Assembly (NCBI GenBank): GCA_014607495.2
Contig: CP053172.1
Span: 9,562,888-9,626,887 of the forward strand
Length of the DNA: 64,000 bases
Reading direction: 5' to 3'
Source: Carposina sasakii
Taxonomy: Eukaryota > Arthropoda > Insecta > Lepidoptera > Carposinidae
Shown: positions 37,044 to 44,676 of the stretch, in pieces
How positions within the stretch are numbered: position 1 is the stretch's first letter
Layout: every line of letters starts with the position of its first letter
Notes under the pieces: model-generated
Seen by the model: the letters and a program-made list of their open reading frames with translations, nothing else
Databases searched by the model: none
What the model was told of the DNA's origin: nothing
Position numbers and translations under genes: made by a program

Positions 37044-40000
37044 TATTTCACAACACATTAACCTAGCCCCACATTAAGATCCCTGAGGTCTTGTGTCGTG
37101 GGTACTAATTAACAGCATATAAATGTATAGACAGGTATAGAAACATCCATGACTCGGAAACAAAACATTGATATTCATCATACCAATATTTGCACCGACC
37201 AGGATTCGAACCCAGGATCTATGGCGCAGCGAGCAGGATCACTATTAACTATAGCAATCGACCGTCAATTGGGTCAATTATTTGGGAGACACTTGGGCCC
37301 AAAATCCTACTTATCTCTAGATCACAATTGCCATATTTTTGCATACAAATATCCGAAAATCTAAATGGCGCAAGGTACCAGTACAAAAAAATATATACCA
37401 TAATTCAACTGCAGCTTTCTAACGACGAAGTCAAACTTCTGGTTGAGCCAACGCACCGCGCCGGCGCCCGCTGCAATCAACTGCTCTTCGGTTGTGATTA
37501 CTTGAGAACTACTTCTGAAACAAATGAACTGACTTACAATGCCTTGTTGATAATGTGACACATCACATCTCAGAACAGTGACTAAAGCATAGTAGAGCCC
37601 TATCAGATATTATGATGATCTCCGACCGCATTTCGGCCAAGGCTACCAATCTCTATGGAGATTGGCCAGGTACGCAGGAGATATTATAGTGCACAAGTGT
37701 GTGCGCAAACACAGATGCACTCTCTATTCCGTTACTCTCATAGTCCGATGGGACAGAAAGCCGACACGACCGGAGAGATCAGACGCAGGACCAACGGTTT
37801 TACATGCTTTCCGAAGCACGAGCTAAGTGACAACATTAAAATCTGGACATGAAATAAATTCATTGGTACAGGCCTGTGACTGGGATCGAACTTACGCCTC
37901 CCGCTTGGAAGGTGCACGTCTAATCAGATACTATACGAAAAAATGGGATGTAGTCATAAATAAAAACATGACACCTTATGTAGCTTTTTAACTTAGTATC
38001 ATGATCCAAAAGTAGCCACGGAGTAAAGCAAAGGTAACCTAATTGATGTTTGCGAAAACTGGAGCGGGCACTGGTCAGGCACCGCGCCGCCGCCCGCCGC
38101 ACCGCATCGAGTGGCATGAGCCTAAGTGTTGAACTCCTGTCGGCACACTAAACATACGTTAAAACTAAATCTCAGAAGTAAGTACTGACAAACCTTTCAG
38201 CATCCTCAGGGCTCGGGTTCTCGATGATGGCCACCTCATACTCCTGCTGCCCTTCCACCTGGTTGCTGGTGTTTATCTCGTACTGCTGGTACGTGTTGCC
38301 TTGCTCTTCAACTTGCTGAAATTGTGTCAACTTCCATAATTTTCTTAGTTTACGTCCACATATTATAAAACAATGGCCACGTGGTGCCGGCAGAGTAGAA
38401 TTCGTACCACCCCATGTCTGCCCGTGGGTATCGTACGAGGCGATTAAGGGTTCCCGGGAGGTGGGCAGCAGCGCCTCCCGTGTTGACAACATAGTCCAAA
38501 ATACAAACTGCGGTCACCAATCCATCTGCCCAGCATGGTGACTATGGGCAAATACCCCTCATGGCAGTCTTGTGGCGTGCCCTGGAGGAAACCTACGTCC
38601 AGCAGTGGACTGCAATAGGCTGATGATGATGATTATAAAACAAAGTCCCTTCCCATCTGATTAGGTCTTTAAAACTATGCTTTAACAGATAGTATGGTCG
38701 ATTCCTGCAGTCACACTTAAACCTAAACGTAAAATTAGTCCTACCTGTACCGTACCGTACCGTAAAATTAATTAATCCTAGTGTCTAAGAGAAAGGTTAA
38801 GATGTATAACTAGGGACCGGCCTTGGCTTTACACAGGTGCAATGCCAATAAGTAGCAAAGTTCCAGGGACATAAACCTGAGAAATGTCAGTTATGGTGTG
38901 GCAGACACAGAAGTAGTGGAAAAGTTATTGTGATTTGGCAAGGCCTACTTTAGTAAGCAATATTCAATGAGGATCTACTTGACTAAAAAATTATGCACTA
39001 TGGGTGCGCCCACCACCGGGCCCTACACCCTCCACTGACCCTCGGATCTGATAACTCATAACTGCAAAAACAAGCAATTGCACTAACTACAATCACCACG
39101 AGAAACCAGACCCGAGTACCTGTGGTTTTCCCTTATGTAAAACCTATAGATAGGGCTGGATTCCCAAAATGGAGAAGCCAGATCATAAAGGAGATACCAC
39201 AGCTAGCTTTATTGCTTGGAAGGATGCCTGAGTACCTTAGTTGACTCTTACAACATGCATGGAAGGAGATGTAGCTGATGTATCCTAGTGAAGCCGCACA
39301 ACAGCACATACTTTTTTATTTCTCTTTATTTGGAACTCAAGTCTGGGAAATGCAGGGTTCGAAACTATGAAGATAAATATTTTTTTGGATAAATATACGA
39401 TAATTATCCTAGCTGATTTGCCATTTTACTTCTTAAATCATTTAAATATCTTTATCCCAGAGAGGGTTTTAGTTTTTTGGCATTTTTAAATAATCAGCAA
39501 GAAATTATGTGAGAAATATACAATTTAATTCAGAGTTTGTTTTTATGGTGTTAAACAAAAGTAGAAAAATATGTAAAGGAAAAGAAATTCACACTTCTTT
39601 CATCAGAGAAACATTTTTTTATGTCTAGCGGCTTTGGATAGGTACCTAAATAAACTTAGATTATTTTAGTGTTTGATTTGATTTTTATAATTATCATATC
39701 ATATAATTATTGTGAGTGATGATGAATAAATTCAAACCCTGGGGAAATGTCAGTTGAGATGTGAAAAAATATTGTAACTTGGTAAGGGCCACTTTTATCG
39801 ATACTTATTTGATAAGGATGTGGTAACTGGTAGATTTTTACATGTTATTTAAAAAATCACCAATACAAAAACATGCAAATATACTAGCCACAGTTTTATA
39901 CAGGAAATATGACTTAGTCATTAGTCATATAGATAGTATACATCTTAGATATGTGATAGGCCACTGACCAAATCTAGTAAATTAGTGCGATATCACTACA

Positions 40001-40532
40001 AACCACTTATACCAGTCCTACTGTCATGAACAGTTCTGATACGAGTTCTACCAGATGCAAGTCTTACATAATAAGGTTTTACTTAAAAAGTACTTACATT
40101 ACCAACTTCAGTGGCACTTTGAACAAAAGTAGCACCCTCTTCCTCGGGTTCCCCTTTCACATCATAAATAGTTTCCGCCATGACTATACGACCTGACCCA
40201 TCCATCGTCCACATACCGCCGAACGCGAAATTCGACGGATTCCCACTCTGTTCATAGAGGATCACCGTATTAGGACCTAACTGTACTGGTTCTCCTTTCA
40301 TATTCACAAACACTGGCTGCTCGAAGTTCCCTTCAACTATTTGTCCGGTGTGGACAATTTGCTGCCCCTGTTCCACTGGCACTTCTACCACCTGGTTAAC
40401 CACTTCCACTTTATCCTTATCCCCTTCTGGTTTCACCCGATTCACCATAATCTTTTGCTTCTTTTCACCACTTTCAATAGAATCGTCAGTTTTGCGCTTG
40501 ATTACGGTTTTCTTTTTACTTTTCTTGTCCAT
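19452..40532 (-). CDS. ZSWIM1/3-like protein, MULE-like core and SWIM zinc finger, 15 exons
   Basis: Fifteen minus-strand exons join without a phase break into 696 codons plus TAG: 40532-40098, 38315-38194, 37514-37399, 36976-36860, 36258-36139, 33431-33316, 28674-28492, 27811-27677, 26182-26045, 25598-25486, 23502-23382, 22158-22059, 21191-21112, 20025-19957 and 19577-19452. The Lys-rich N-terminus (MDKKSKKKTVIKRK) looks like a nuclear signal. The middle exons follow the ZSWIM1/3 core: VTLFLAEDGNGKSVIVSA, then WLLETFKSCNPAWRQVRC, AFPAAHVTCSVWQAAR and a helical run to TDTITQYAYNLMSHQTK. Exon 11 holds the SWIM finger ECSCLFSKVFRLPCRHILML (C-x-C-x9-C-x-H). The C-terminus is Gln/Ala/Pro-rich. 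The core derives from MULE transposases. The molecular role in insects is unknown to me; nuclear DNA or protein binding is inferred. Human ZSWIM3 is of similar size. Confidence 0.88.
19620..19740. repeat. Short inverted repeat in ZSWIM intron 14
   Basis: GAAAGAACAATCAAAGTCAC (about 19628-19647) is mirrored by GTGACTTTGATAGTTCTTTC (about 19710-19729) with one mismatch, a hairpin with a loop of about 60 bases. It may be a small MITE. Confidence 0.6.
20090..20567 (-). mobile_element. hAT-type MITE, CACTGGCGGCTC end
   Basis: The right end, read on the minus strand, begins CACTGGCGGCTCGTCCTAAGG. The body is shared over about 470 bp with 35491-35975 and in part with 32155-32375. This copy lacks a clear left end. 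Confidence 0.6.
20676..21075. mobile_element. MITE, sister of 15190-15572
   Basis: It starts ATACAGGGTGTAAAAAGACA and ends TTGTCTTTTTACACCCAGTA, with TTAATGCCTCGTATTCTTTG mirrored near 21028-21047. It lies 37 bp from ZSWIM exon 13, on the donor side. Confidence 0.7.
21455..21985. mobile_element. Foldback-type non-autonomous element
   Basis: The left end CCCTTATTACCTATCTAGC with AAGCAAAGCGATAGCGAAAA is mirrored by TTTTCGGTATCGCGCTGCTT with CGGCTTTGCT at the right. The interior is the segment that is inverted at 17355-17700. The element sits between ZSWIM exons 12 and 13. Confidence 0.65.
22400..23040. other. AT-rich intron sequence of the ZSWIM-like gene
   Basis: No exon is seen. A fragment near 22397-22440 (CTGGGTAGGCAAAGGGAACT) belongs to the repeat that also occurs at 55530-55590 and 55980-56095. 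Confidence 0.5.
23040..23300 (-). mobile_element. tRNA-derived SINE
   Basis: The minus strand begins GACCAGATAGCTCAGTTGG, an exact polymerase III A box, and about 40 bases on has the B box GAGTTCAAATCTC in a 5-bp T stem. The acceptor ends do not pair (GACCAGA against CGGGTGAA), so it is a SINE head, not a tRNA gene. An AT-rich body follows to about 23040. Confidence 0.75.
23382..23502 (-). other. SWIM zinc-finger exon of the ZSWIM-like gene
   Basis: The exon starts after TTTCAG and ends before GTACTA. It contains CSC, nine residues, then CRH, the complete metal-binding pattern. It needs two bases from the previous exon and ends on a codon boundary, which fixes its place between 25486 and 22158. 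Confidence 0.85.
23520..24400. other. ZSWIM intron 10: AT-rich sequence without exons
   Basis: The stretch 23540-23870 resembles the 3' untranslated end of a LINE, ending in (ATAAA)-like repeats. No coding segment was found on either strand. Confidence 0.4.
24405..24745 (+). repeat. Repeat copy inverted relative to 32375-32700
   Basis: Sequence from GAAGAAATAAAAGAAGAGTA through TTACATTTCGGAGTACAAGC reappears reverse-complemented at 32375-32700 with scattered differences and a few short indels. The class is unknown. Confidence 0.7.
25010..25160. repeat. Degenerate GAATGA/TGACTT simple repeats
   Basis: Runs of GATGAATGAATGAACTGGTG and GACATTGAATGA repeat with a period near 60, and the pattern resumes at about 25395-25460. 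It lies just upstream of a SINE body. Confidence 0.6.
25180..25345 (+). mobile_element. SINE body lacking a tRNA head
   Basis: The segment with CAGAGTCATGGATGTTTCTA and AACACAAGACCTTAGGGATC matches the body of the tRNA-headed SINE at 37040-37270, in the opposite orientation. Confidence 0.65.
25579..25836. repeat. Segment duplicated at 27011-27294, includes exon 10 border
   Basis: From TTGCTTCAGTTGTTCAGTAT onward the two segments agree closely for about 220 bp, apart from a small insertion in the second. The first 20 bases are the start of ZSWIM exon 10; the rest is its upstream intron. Confidence 0.8.
26208..26595. mobile_element. hAT MITE with TATCCGGCCGGATA subterminal motifs
   Basis: The ends TAGAGATGTAACGGATA and TATCCGTTTCATCTCCA form a terminal inverted repeat. 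Flanking octamers ATTTTAAT (26200-26207) and GTTTTAAT (26596-26603) are a target duplication with one difference. The subterminal region repeats ATCCGGCCGGATAC. A related right end lies at 52760-52792. It ends 25 nt upstream of the acceptor of ZSWIM exon 9. Confidence 0.82.
26872..27013. repeat. 140-bp direct repeat, partner at 27302-27442
   Basis: Both copies contain TTGCACACTTCTGCCCAACC and AACGGGGATCATGTT and differ at only a few bases. With the exon 10 border copy at 27011-27294 between them, this intron holds alternating duplicated blocks. Confidence 0.8.
27440..27665 (+). pseudogene. RTE LINE C-terminal fragment
   Basis: One plus frame reads GRPPARWTDDLKRAAGSDWM, the conserved RTE ORF C-terminus, followed by the nucleotide tail AGGCCTACGTCCAGCAGTGG. 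It ends 12 bp from ZSWIM exon 8. Confidence 0.65.
28027..28105. repeat. Partial copy of ZSWIM exon 7 with its donor
   Basis: ACCTGCAGCTGCGCCGGCGC at 28027 is identical to 28490-28509, the donor end of exon 7, and the similarity continues patchily through ACACGTCCGCC. It lies in the intron downstream of the true exon. Confidence 0.65.
28240..28380. repeat. Minisatellite of about 20-23 bp
   Basis: Six or seven units vary around CCCTAGAGTCTTCTTGGGG. It lies in the ZSWIM intron between exons 7 and 8, beside the partial exon 7 copy. Confidence 0.8.
29240..29496. mobile_element. TTAA-flanked MITE (piggyBac-like) inside the left inverted repeat
   Basis: The ends CACGTTGACGGACAG and CTGTCCGTCAACGTG are perfect inverted repeats, and TTAA lies on both sides. 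The opposite arm of the host transposon keeps the uninterrupted site (TATTATTAAATCAC read inverted), which proves the insertion and the TTAA duplication. Confidence 0.9.
29972..30996 (+). pseudogene. IS630/Tc1-type transposase, frameshifted near the C-terminus
   Basis: 303 codons are open from ATG at 29972. Residues 1-60 are a helix-turn-helix of the DUF4817 type (YAKGNASEAARLYRQQ); a second DNA-binding helix region follows (VSVRTIERRTGIPKSEAHRI). The DDE core shows D161 (LWTDESHF), D252 (FQNDGAPCHF) and D289 (PPRSPDLNPIDF), with 36 residues between the last two. Near 30858 the frame shifts. The expected ending (WGYYKELVYAKDIRNIAELR) continues in the next frame to a stop at 30994-30996. The final codons lie inside the right inverted repeat. 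The damage is slight and recent-looking; this copy is probably inactive. Confidence 0.9.
32155..32375 (-). mobile_element. Partial copy of CACTGGCGGCTC MITE
   Basis: It matches the right half of 20090-20567, from CGTACCAAATTTCGCTTCAT to GAGCCGCCAGTGGC. It abuts the TTTGTCGGTTTGTCTG repeat on one side and the 32375-32700 repeat on the other. Confidence 0.6.
33495..33790 (-). repeat. Uninterrupted copy of the 57490-58715 repeat
   Basis: TAATCACGCCTTTATCCCTT through AGAACCACATGGTGCCA to the GCAGCTGTAGTATTATAC stretch match, in reverse, the two halves that flank the nested MITEs at 57586-58532. A partial third copy is at 20575-20675. Confidence 0.75.
34293..34470. repeat. Tandem duplication beside the mariner
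   Basis: Two units of about 70 bp share TCTCTTC.TTCCCGGA.ATG and CACGCGGAGTTGGAT.TGTTAAAAGGA, about 97 bp apart. The mariner begins 5 bp after the second unit. Confidence 0.7.
34475..35395 (+). mobile_element. Internally deleted mariner
   Basis: The ends CGAGGGCTGTTTGATAAGTC and GACTTATCAAACAGCCCTCG are perfect inverted repeats with TA on both sides. At 921 bp it is several hundred bases shorter than a full mariner (about 1.3 kb). Confidence 0.92.
34629..35330 (+). pseudogene. Mariner transposase with the catalytic core deleted
   Basis: The likely start is the Met at 34656 (MEKTEFRAVIKHFFMKG). The paired-like helix-turn-helix region is intact (ATIKTELDSVHG, VYNWINDFKRGR, RSGRPIEV), followed by VKVREIAENTGISTERVHKI and the linker RWVPRLLTIEQK. 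After the first catalytic Asp (VTVDET) the sequence jumps directly to the C-terminal YYLFPNLKRWLGGQKF, so the second and third Asp are absent. The frame stays open across the deletion, giving about 225 residues that could still bind DNA but not cut it. Confidence 0.9.
35491..35975 (+). mobile_element. hAT-type MITE, CAGAGGCGGCTC and CCGCCAGTG ends
   Basis: CAGAGGCGGCTCC at the left and GACCCGCCAGTG at the right form a short inverted repeat. Flanking octamers ATAATATG and ATTATGTG match at six of eight positions. The body is shared with 20090-20567. Confidence 0.65.
36280..36690. repeat. Minisatellite rich in GATCGATC, ZSWIM intron
   Basis: About ten units of 34-40 bp vary around GATCGATGGTAGAATGGATT followed by AGTCGACGTC. 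Each unit carries self-complementary GATCGATCGATC and GTCGAC blocks. It occupies most of the intron between exons 4 and 5. Confidence 0.9.
37000..37270 (-). mobile_element. tRNA-headed SINE with (GT)n tail
   Basis: On the minus strand a B box GGGTTCGAATCCTGG precedes the body containing CGAGTCATGGATGTTTCTAT; the body ends in a (TG) run seen as (AC)n at about 37007-37040. The same body is headless at 25180-25345. Confidence 0.7.
37590..37915 (-). mobile_element. Second tRNA-related SINE family
   Basis: The minus-strand head reads AAGTTCGATCCCAGTCACAG. The body has GGTCCTGCGTCTGATCTCTC and CACACTTGTGCACTATAATA, a repeat I recognise as widespread in Lepidoptera. It separates ZSWIM exons 2 and 3. 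Confidence 0.6.
38370..38636 (+). mobile_element. SINE with RTE-type tail and (GAT)n, ZSWIM intron 1
   Basis: A complete copy runs from CCACGTGGTGCCGGCAGAGT to GCAATAGGCTGATGATGATG. Confidence 0.7.
38640..40097. other. ZSWIM intron 1: no gene seen
   Basis: It is AT-rich. 39170-39310 is a copy of the ACATCAGC/GATGTATCC SINE-like repeat, and 38809-38840 resembles the CTAGGGACC repeat end. The remainder is featureless. Confidence 0.45.
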
Positions 40533-40939
40533 TTTTACTAAATAATTAATCTAATTAGTTGATGAGCACTAAAAGGCGGACATAACACGTTTGCACGGAT
40601 TTAAAGTATGGTATTTACTTATGGGCAAGGAAATAAATAGGACGCCTTGTTGACCAGTCACCGACATTGTTCTAAAATAGTAGAGATTACAGAACGAACG
40701 ACTAAATTTGTCGTTAAACAGAACAAAATAGTACTTTAAAATAACTTGGAAATAAAGATAAAATAAACTAACGTCTTTAAATTGGCTTTTAGCCTAAGTT
40801 AAGTCCAGCTAGGAACTTATAAAACTCAAACCGACGACGCCATATTGATATAATTTTTGTTGAATTGAGCTGTGCAAACATATATCGATGATGACTATAC
40901 AAAAATATCGATATGTGACACTTACGGCCGACGACGATA
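40533..40939 (-). promoter_or_regulatory. Upstream region of ZSWIM-like gene with DRE motif
   Basis: This is the residual 5' flank between the initiator ATG and the LINE. It contains one exact TATCGATA (40906-40913), the insect DREF-binding sequence often found in housekeeping promoters. No TATA box at a convincing spacing is visible. Promoter function is inferred. Confidence 0.4.
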
Positions 40940-43513
40940 TTTAGAACGTTTAACGACTTATTTTACGACTTGTGTTTTCCTTGGGTGAATAAAACTATTT
41001 ATGCAAAGAAGAGACTTAAGTGGGTTACAGAAGGAATTAAAAAATGCTCCAAGAAAAAGCGAGAGTTGTTATGGAAACATCGAACTTCTAACTCAGCACA
41101 TAGCAAAGAGGTCTTAAAATCGTACTCAGCTAGGCTAAAGAAAATAATAAAACTGACTCAGCGTGCCCAAAATAATCATGCTATAAAGTCCTCAACGTGC
41201 AAGTCAAAAGCGACCTGGAACCTCATCAATAGGCAAAAATACAATAAGCCACGTGAAACAATAACCAAACTAAGAACAAAGTCCGGTCTCATTGAAACCA
41301 ATCCTACAAATATCGCGAATAATTTTAATAATTATTACATCGATCAAATAGGCGCAGTTTCATCTGATGTGATGTCAAGCGTAAGTATAAACATGAGTCC
41401 ATTCACTTTATTCATATCACCCGTAGTGCCACATGAGATTTCTAAGATTATAAGTAGTTTAAAAAACTCAAAAAGTGTTGGTTATGATGGAATAGCTACC
41501 AATGTTGTCAAACATGTAGCTTCTATACTGTCTCCACATATGAGCCATATTATTAATATGTCCATTAGTGCAGGAGTATTCCCTGATAAGCTTAAACACT
41601 CCGTAATTAAGCCTCTATTTAAGAACAAAGGAGAAAGAGACAATGTGGAAAATTATAGACCTATTGCTCTAGTGCCAGTTTTTTCAAAAATATTTGAGAG
41701 GGTCATATTCACCTGTCTTTACTCATTTCTCGAAAAGCACGGTATGTTGACGAAAGAGCAGAAAGGATTTAGGAAGAATATGTCTATTGATACAGCAATT
41801 TTCAATTTCCTGGGGACTATTTTGAATAATATGGATAGGAGAAATCCGGTATGTGCCCTTTATTTAGATATGACTAAAGCATTTGATTTTGTAGATCATC
41901 GCATACTCTTGTTAAAACTTGAAAAATATGGTATCCGAGGTAATGTCCTGGATCTGATGCAGTCATATCTGACTAATAGAACGCAGCATGCTGAGATAAC
42001 ACGAATTGATCTAAGAACAAGGCATCAGGAAACTTATACATCTAATATACGCAATGTAAAATTTGGGGTCCCCCAGGGCAGCGTACTGGGACCTTTACTC
42101 TTCTTAATTTATATTAACGATTTACCACTCAGTATACCTTTTCCTGTTACTCTTTTTGCTGACGATAGTACAATAATAATTGAAAATGTAAACCTAGATG
42201 ATCACGAGCGCGATATTAATAGAGCCCTAAGAAGTGTTATCACATGGCTTGATAAAAATAATCTAAAGGTTAATCTATCAAAGACAACGATCATGCAATT
42301 TCATCAAAGATCACAACCAAATCCTATTAATATTAACTATAAAAATGAATCGGTATTAACTGCCAAAGTTACAAAATTTTTAGGACTGCATATTGACGAA
42401 AAATTAAATTGGAAACCTCACATTGAAGAGTTATTAAAGAAACTGGGTCAGTGCTCATATGCATTATATGAGCTGTCTAAAATATCCAATAGGGACACGT
42501 TATTAACTGCGTACCATGGTTTAGTCTCTTCAAGATTGAAATACGGCATTATATTTTGGGGTAATTCGTCGGATATAGGCCAAGTTTTTAAAGCCCAAAA
42601 ACGATGTATTAGGGCTATCTGTCGATTAAAAAAAACTGACAGTTGTGCGCCACACTTTTGTTCGCTGAATTTGCTAACTGTAACAAGTATTTATATTTAC
42701 GAAGTGGCCGTATTCATTAAAAAGAATCCATTATTATTCCCCAAAGAAATATACCATTCTCAACGTCTGGCTCAAACAAAAAATAATTTGCTAACACCCC
42801 TTTATAATACAGCTTTGAAACGGAAAAGTATATTACTTATGGCGCCAAAAATTTATAACAGACTTCCGTTTGAGATTAAAGAAATAAAATCCTTGACCCT
42901 GTTTAAATCTAGATTAAAGCAATACTTGATTACTAAATGTTTCTATGATTTGTCATCCTTCCTGCCAAATTCACATTTGTAATAAGTTATGTAATTTTTT
43001 AATTAATTTTTTTAAATGTATTCTTATAATCTGACATAAATCTGCCTACTTTGTTATTACCTATTAGATACCATTTGACATACCTGAATTTCAATGTTGC
43101 TTGAAACTTATTTCTTAGCACTTGACCATTTGTATTTTGACATCCTTTTGACATACTTACTGAATTTATATGTTGCTTGAAACTTATTTATTAGCACTTG
43201 ACAATTTGTATGTGTATATTTGTTACTTATTTGCTTATTATCTGACATGTTTACGTACCTAACAAACGAGTTAGATTATTGATTTTGTCATGCTTATGGT
43301 TGATTTTACTTTGTTTGAATACTGCACTGGTTATTTTGTTTGTTATTGATTTGTGCTATTTGATTATATAATGTAATGGACTAATTTTTCATGTTTGTAA
43401 GCTCAGTATGGGCAAGATACAGAGCACTGTAATTTGCATAACACCTACCTACCTTCAATTACCTGTATCTACGAACAATAAATATTCTTATTCTTATTCT
43501 TATTCTTATTCTT
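40940..43513 (+). mobile_element. 5'-truncated jockey/CR1-like LINE
   Basis: It holds a reverse-transcriptase ORF without an endonuclease domain, then an AT-rich 3' UTR and a terminal (TTCTTA) repeat preceded by AATAAATA. The truncation point is about 40940. It lies between the two divergent host genes. Confidence 0.88.
40970..42982 (+). CDS. LINE reverse transcriptase, N-terminally truncated
   Basis: About 670 codons are open without a stop. The protein resembles the C-terminal two thirds of a jockey/CR1 ORF2. It has an RNA-binding linker, then RT motifs: NYRPIALVPVFSKIFERVI, KAFDFVDHRILLLKL, FGVPQGSVLGPLLFLIYIND, the catalytic FADDS block (YxDD equivalent) and LKVNLSKT. The typical C-terminal region follows (GLVSSRLKYGIIFWGNS and KIYNRLPFEIKEIKSL). 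The upstream endonuclease is missing, so the copy is dead on arrival as an autonomous element. The annotated start is only the first start-like codon in the truncated frame; reading continues upstream to about 40940. The open frame suggests a young insertion. Confidence 0.88.
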   Translation: MCFPWVNKTIYAKKRLKWVTEGIKKCSKKKRELLWKHRTSNSAHSKEVLKSYSARLKKIIKLTQRAQNNHAIKSSTCKSKATWNLINRQKYNKPRETITKLRTKSGLIETNPTNIANNFNNYYIDQIGAVSSDVMSSVSINMSPFTLFISPVVPHEISKIISSLKNSKSVGYDGIATNVVKHVASILSPHMSHIINMSISAGVFPDKLKHSVIKPLFKNKGERDNVENYRPIALVPVFSKIFERVIFTCLYSFLEKHGMLTKEQKGFRKNMSIDTAIFNFLGTILNNMDRRNPVCALYLDMTKAFDFVDHRILLLKLEKYGIRGNVLDLMQSYLTNRTQHAEITRIDLRTRHQETYTSNIRNVKFGVPQGSVLGPLLFLIYINDLPLSIPFPVTLFADDSTIIIENVNLDDHERDINRALRSVITWLDKNNLKVNLSKTTIMQFHQRSQPNPININYKNESVLTAKVTKFLGLHIDEKLNWKPHIEELLKKLGQCSYALYELSKISNRDTLLTAYHGLVSSRLKYGIIFWGNSSDIGQVFKAQKRCIRAICRLKKTDSCAPHFCSLNLLTVTSIYIYEVAVFIKKNPLLFPKEIYHSQRLAQTKNNLLTPLYNTALKRKSILLMAPKIYNRLPFEIKEIKSLTLFKSRLKQYLITKCFYDLSSFLPNSHL

Positions 43514-43699
43514 TAATTTAGATTTATTTAAATGGATTATATTTATTAAAACCATAACTTCAAAATTCCCGTGTTAATTAATTGACGATTTCAATCAGTC
43601 ATTTTCGATTCAGTTATTTTTGTGCTTTTAATCGCGTTTGTAAAAATCACTTCAACACCATGGTGAACACCTCAAATGTAAGGTGTTGAGGCGATGACA

Positions 43700-43970
43700 T
43701 AATGAGTTGCGAGCGCGATTTGAGGTTCATTACCATTCACTCAATCAATATCCAGTCTTATTACCCTAAAATAGAGTTGCTTTTGGTTAAATGAGGTGAA
43801 CAACTCAAAATGAGGTGTGCATCGCGAGGAGAACTCGAGATTTACTACCATTCACTCAATCAATATCCAGTCTTATTACCCTAATATAGAGTTGCTTTTG
43901 GTTAAATGAGGTGAACACCTCAAATGAGGTATACCTCGCGAGTACCTCGCGAGGAGATTTGAGTTACTCT
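43700..43970. repeat. Tandem duplication of about 120 bp with ACCTCAAATGAGGT palindromes
   Basis: Two units share TTACCATTCACTCAATCAAT followed by ATCCAGTCTTATTACCCTAA and AGAGTTGCTTTTGGTTAAAT. Each is followed by a variant of GAGGTGAACACCTC and CTCAAATGAGGT. It lies 0.7-1 kb upstream of the dioxygenase ATG. Confidence 0.8.
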
Positions 43971-43999
43971 CTCATCCTCGTTTTGATATGACGAGTTAC

Positions 44000-44120
44000 C
44001 TTGGTCCGGCATAATCTCCGGCATATAGATTATGCCGGTCCAAGCTTCTTTTCACTTTGATTTCATCCCCTCCAATGCCCAGCATTGCGATTGGTTGCAG
44101 CCAACCAATCACAACCCTTA
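44000..44120. promoter_or_regulatory. Hairpin and inverted CCAAT boxes upstream of the dioxygenase
   Basis: CTTGGTCCGGCATAATCT (44000-44017) is mirrored by AGATTATGCCGGTCCAAG (44027-44044) with one mismatch. GATTGGTTG and CCAACCAATC at about 44090-44112 form a second palindrome with CCAAT on both strands. A TATCGATA lies at 44274-44281. A regulatory role is inferred. Confidence 0.35.
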
Positions 44121-44676
44121 CCAGGGACTAATTGAAATTGAAATCAATTGAACAATTTTTATATTGGGCGTTATAAATTATGAAGCCAAAATATCTACTT
44201 TTTACGTAATTATTAACCAAATCATGACAGGATGTTAGTGGTTTCCCTAAAATACTTCGATGGCTTACAAAAGTATCGATAATGTTTCTATATTGTACAT
44301 CCCTAATTTTGTTTTTTTTTAATTGATTCAGGCTTCAAGGCAAAGGAACATGAATATATACACCCATGTCAGAATGTTATGTGACAGAATAAAAAGCGTC
44401 AAGAAATCTTTAAGACCCTTCTTTTTAAGTTTTCATGTGCTACTCACAAGTTTTGTAAATTAAGAAAATATTACGTCATTCAAGATCAGCTGACTTATGG
44501 ACGTTTCATAAATCCAACCAAAATATTTTTTTTCTCGCCTTGTATTCTTGTTTTTCCTAATTTTATAGCACAATCAATTATGTACTCATAACTTACAAGT
44601 TAACTATTCTAGTAATACACGCACGATACAATTCGATATCGCTTATTCATGCTGAAGGCCATAAAAACTCGCTTAT

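Noticed and set aside
37975..38121. An extra ZSWIM exon between exons 2 and 3 (frame LMPLDAVRRAAARC)
   Set aside because: Exon 2 and exon 3 already join in phase. The nearest donor (TTAG|GTTACC) would break the frame; only a weaker one further on would keep it. It resembles no part of the family.
38180..38320. A short Glu/Gln-rich independent gene
   Set aside because: Splice sites and phase place it as ZSWIM exon 2.
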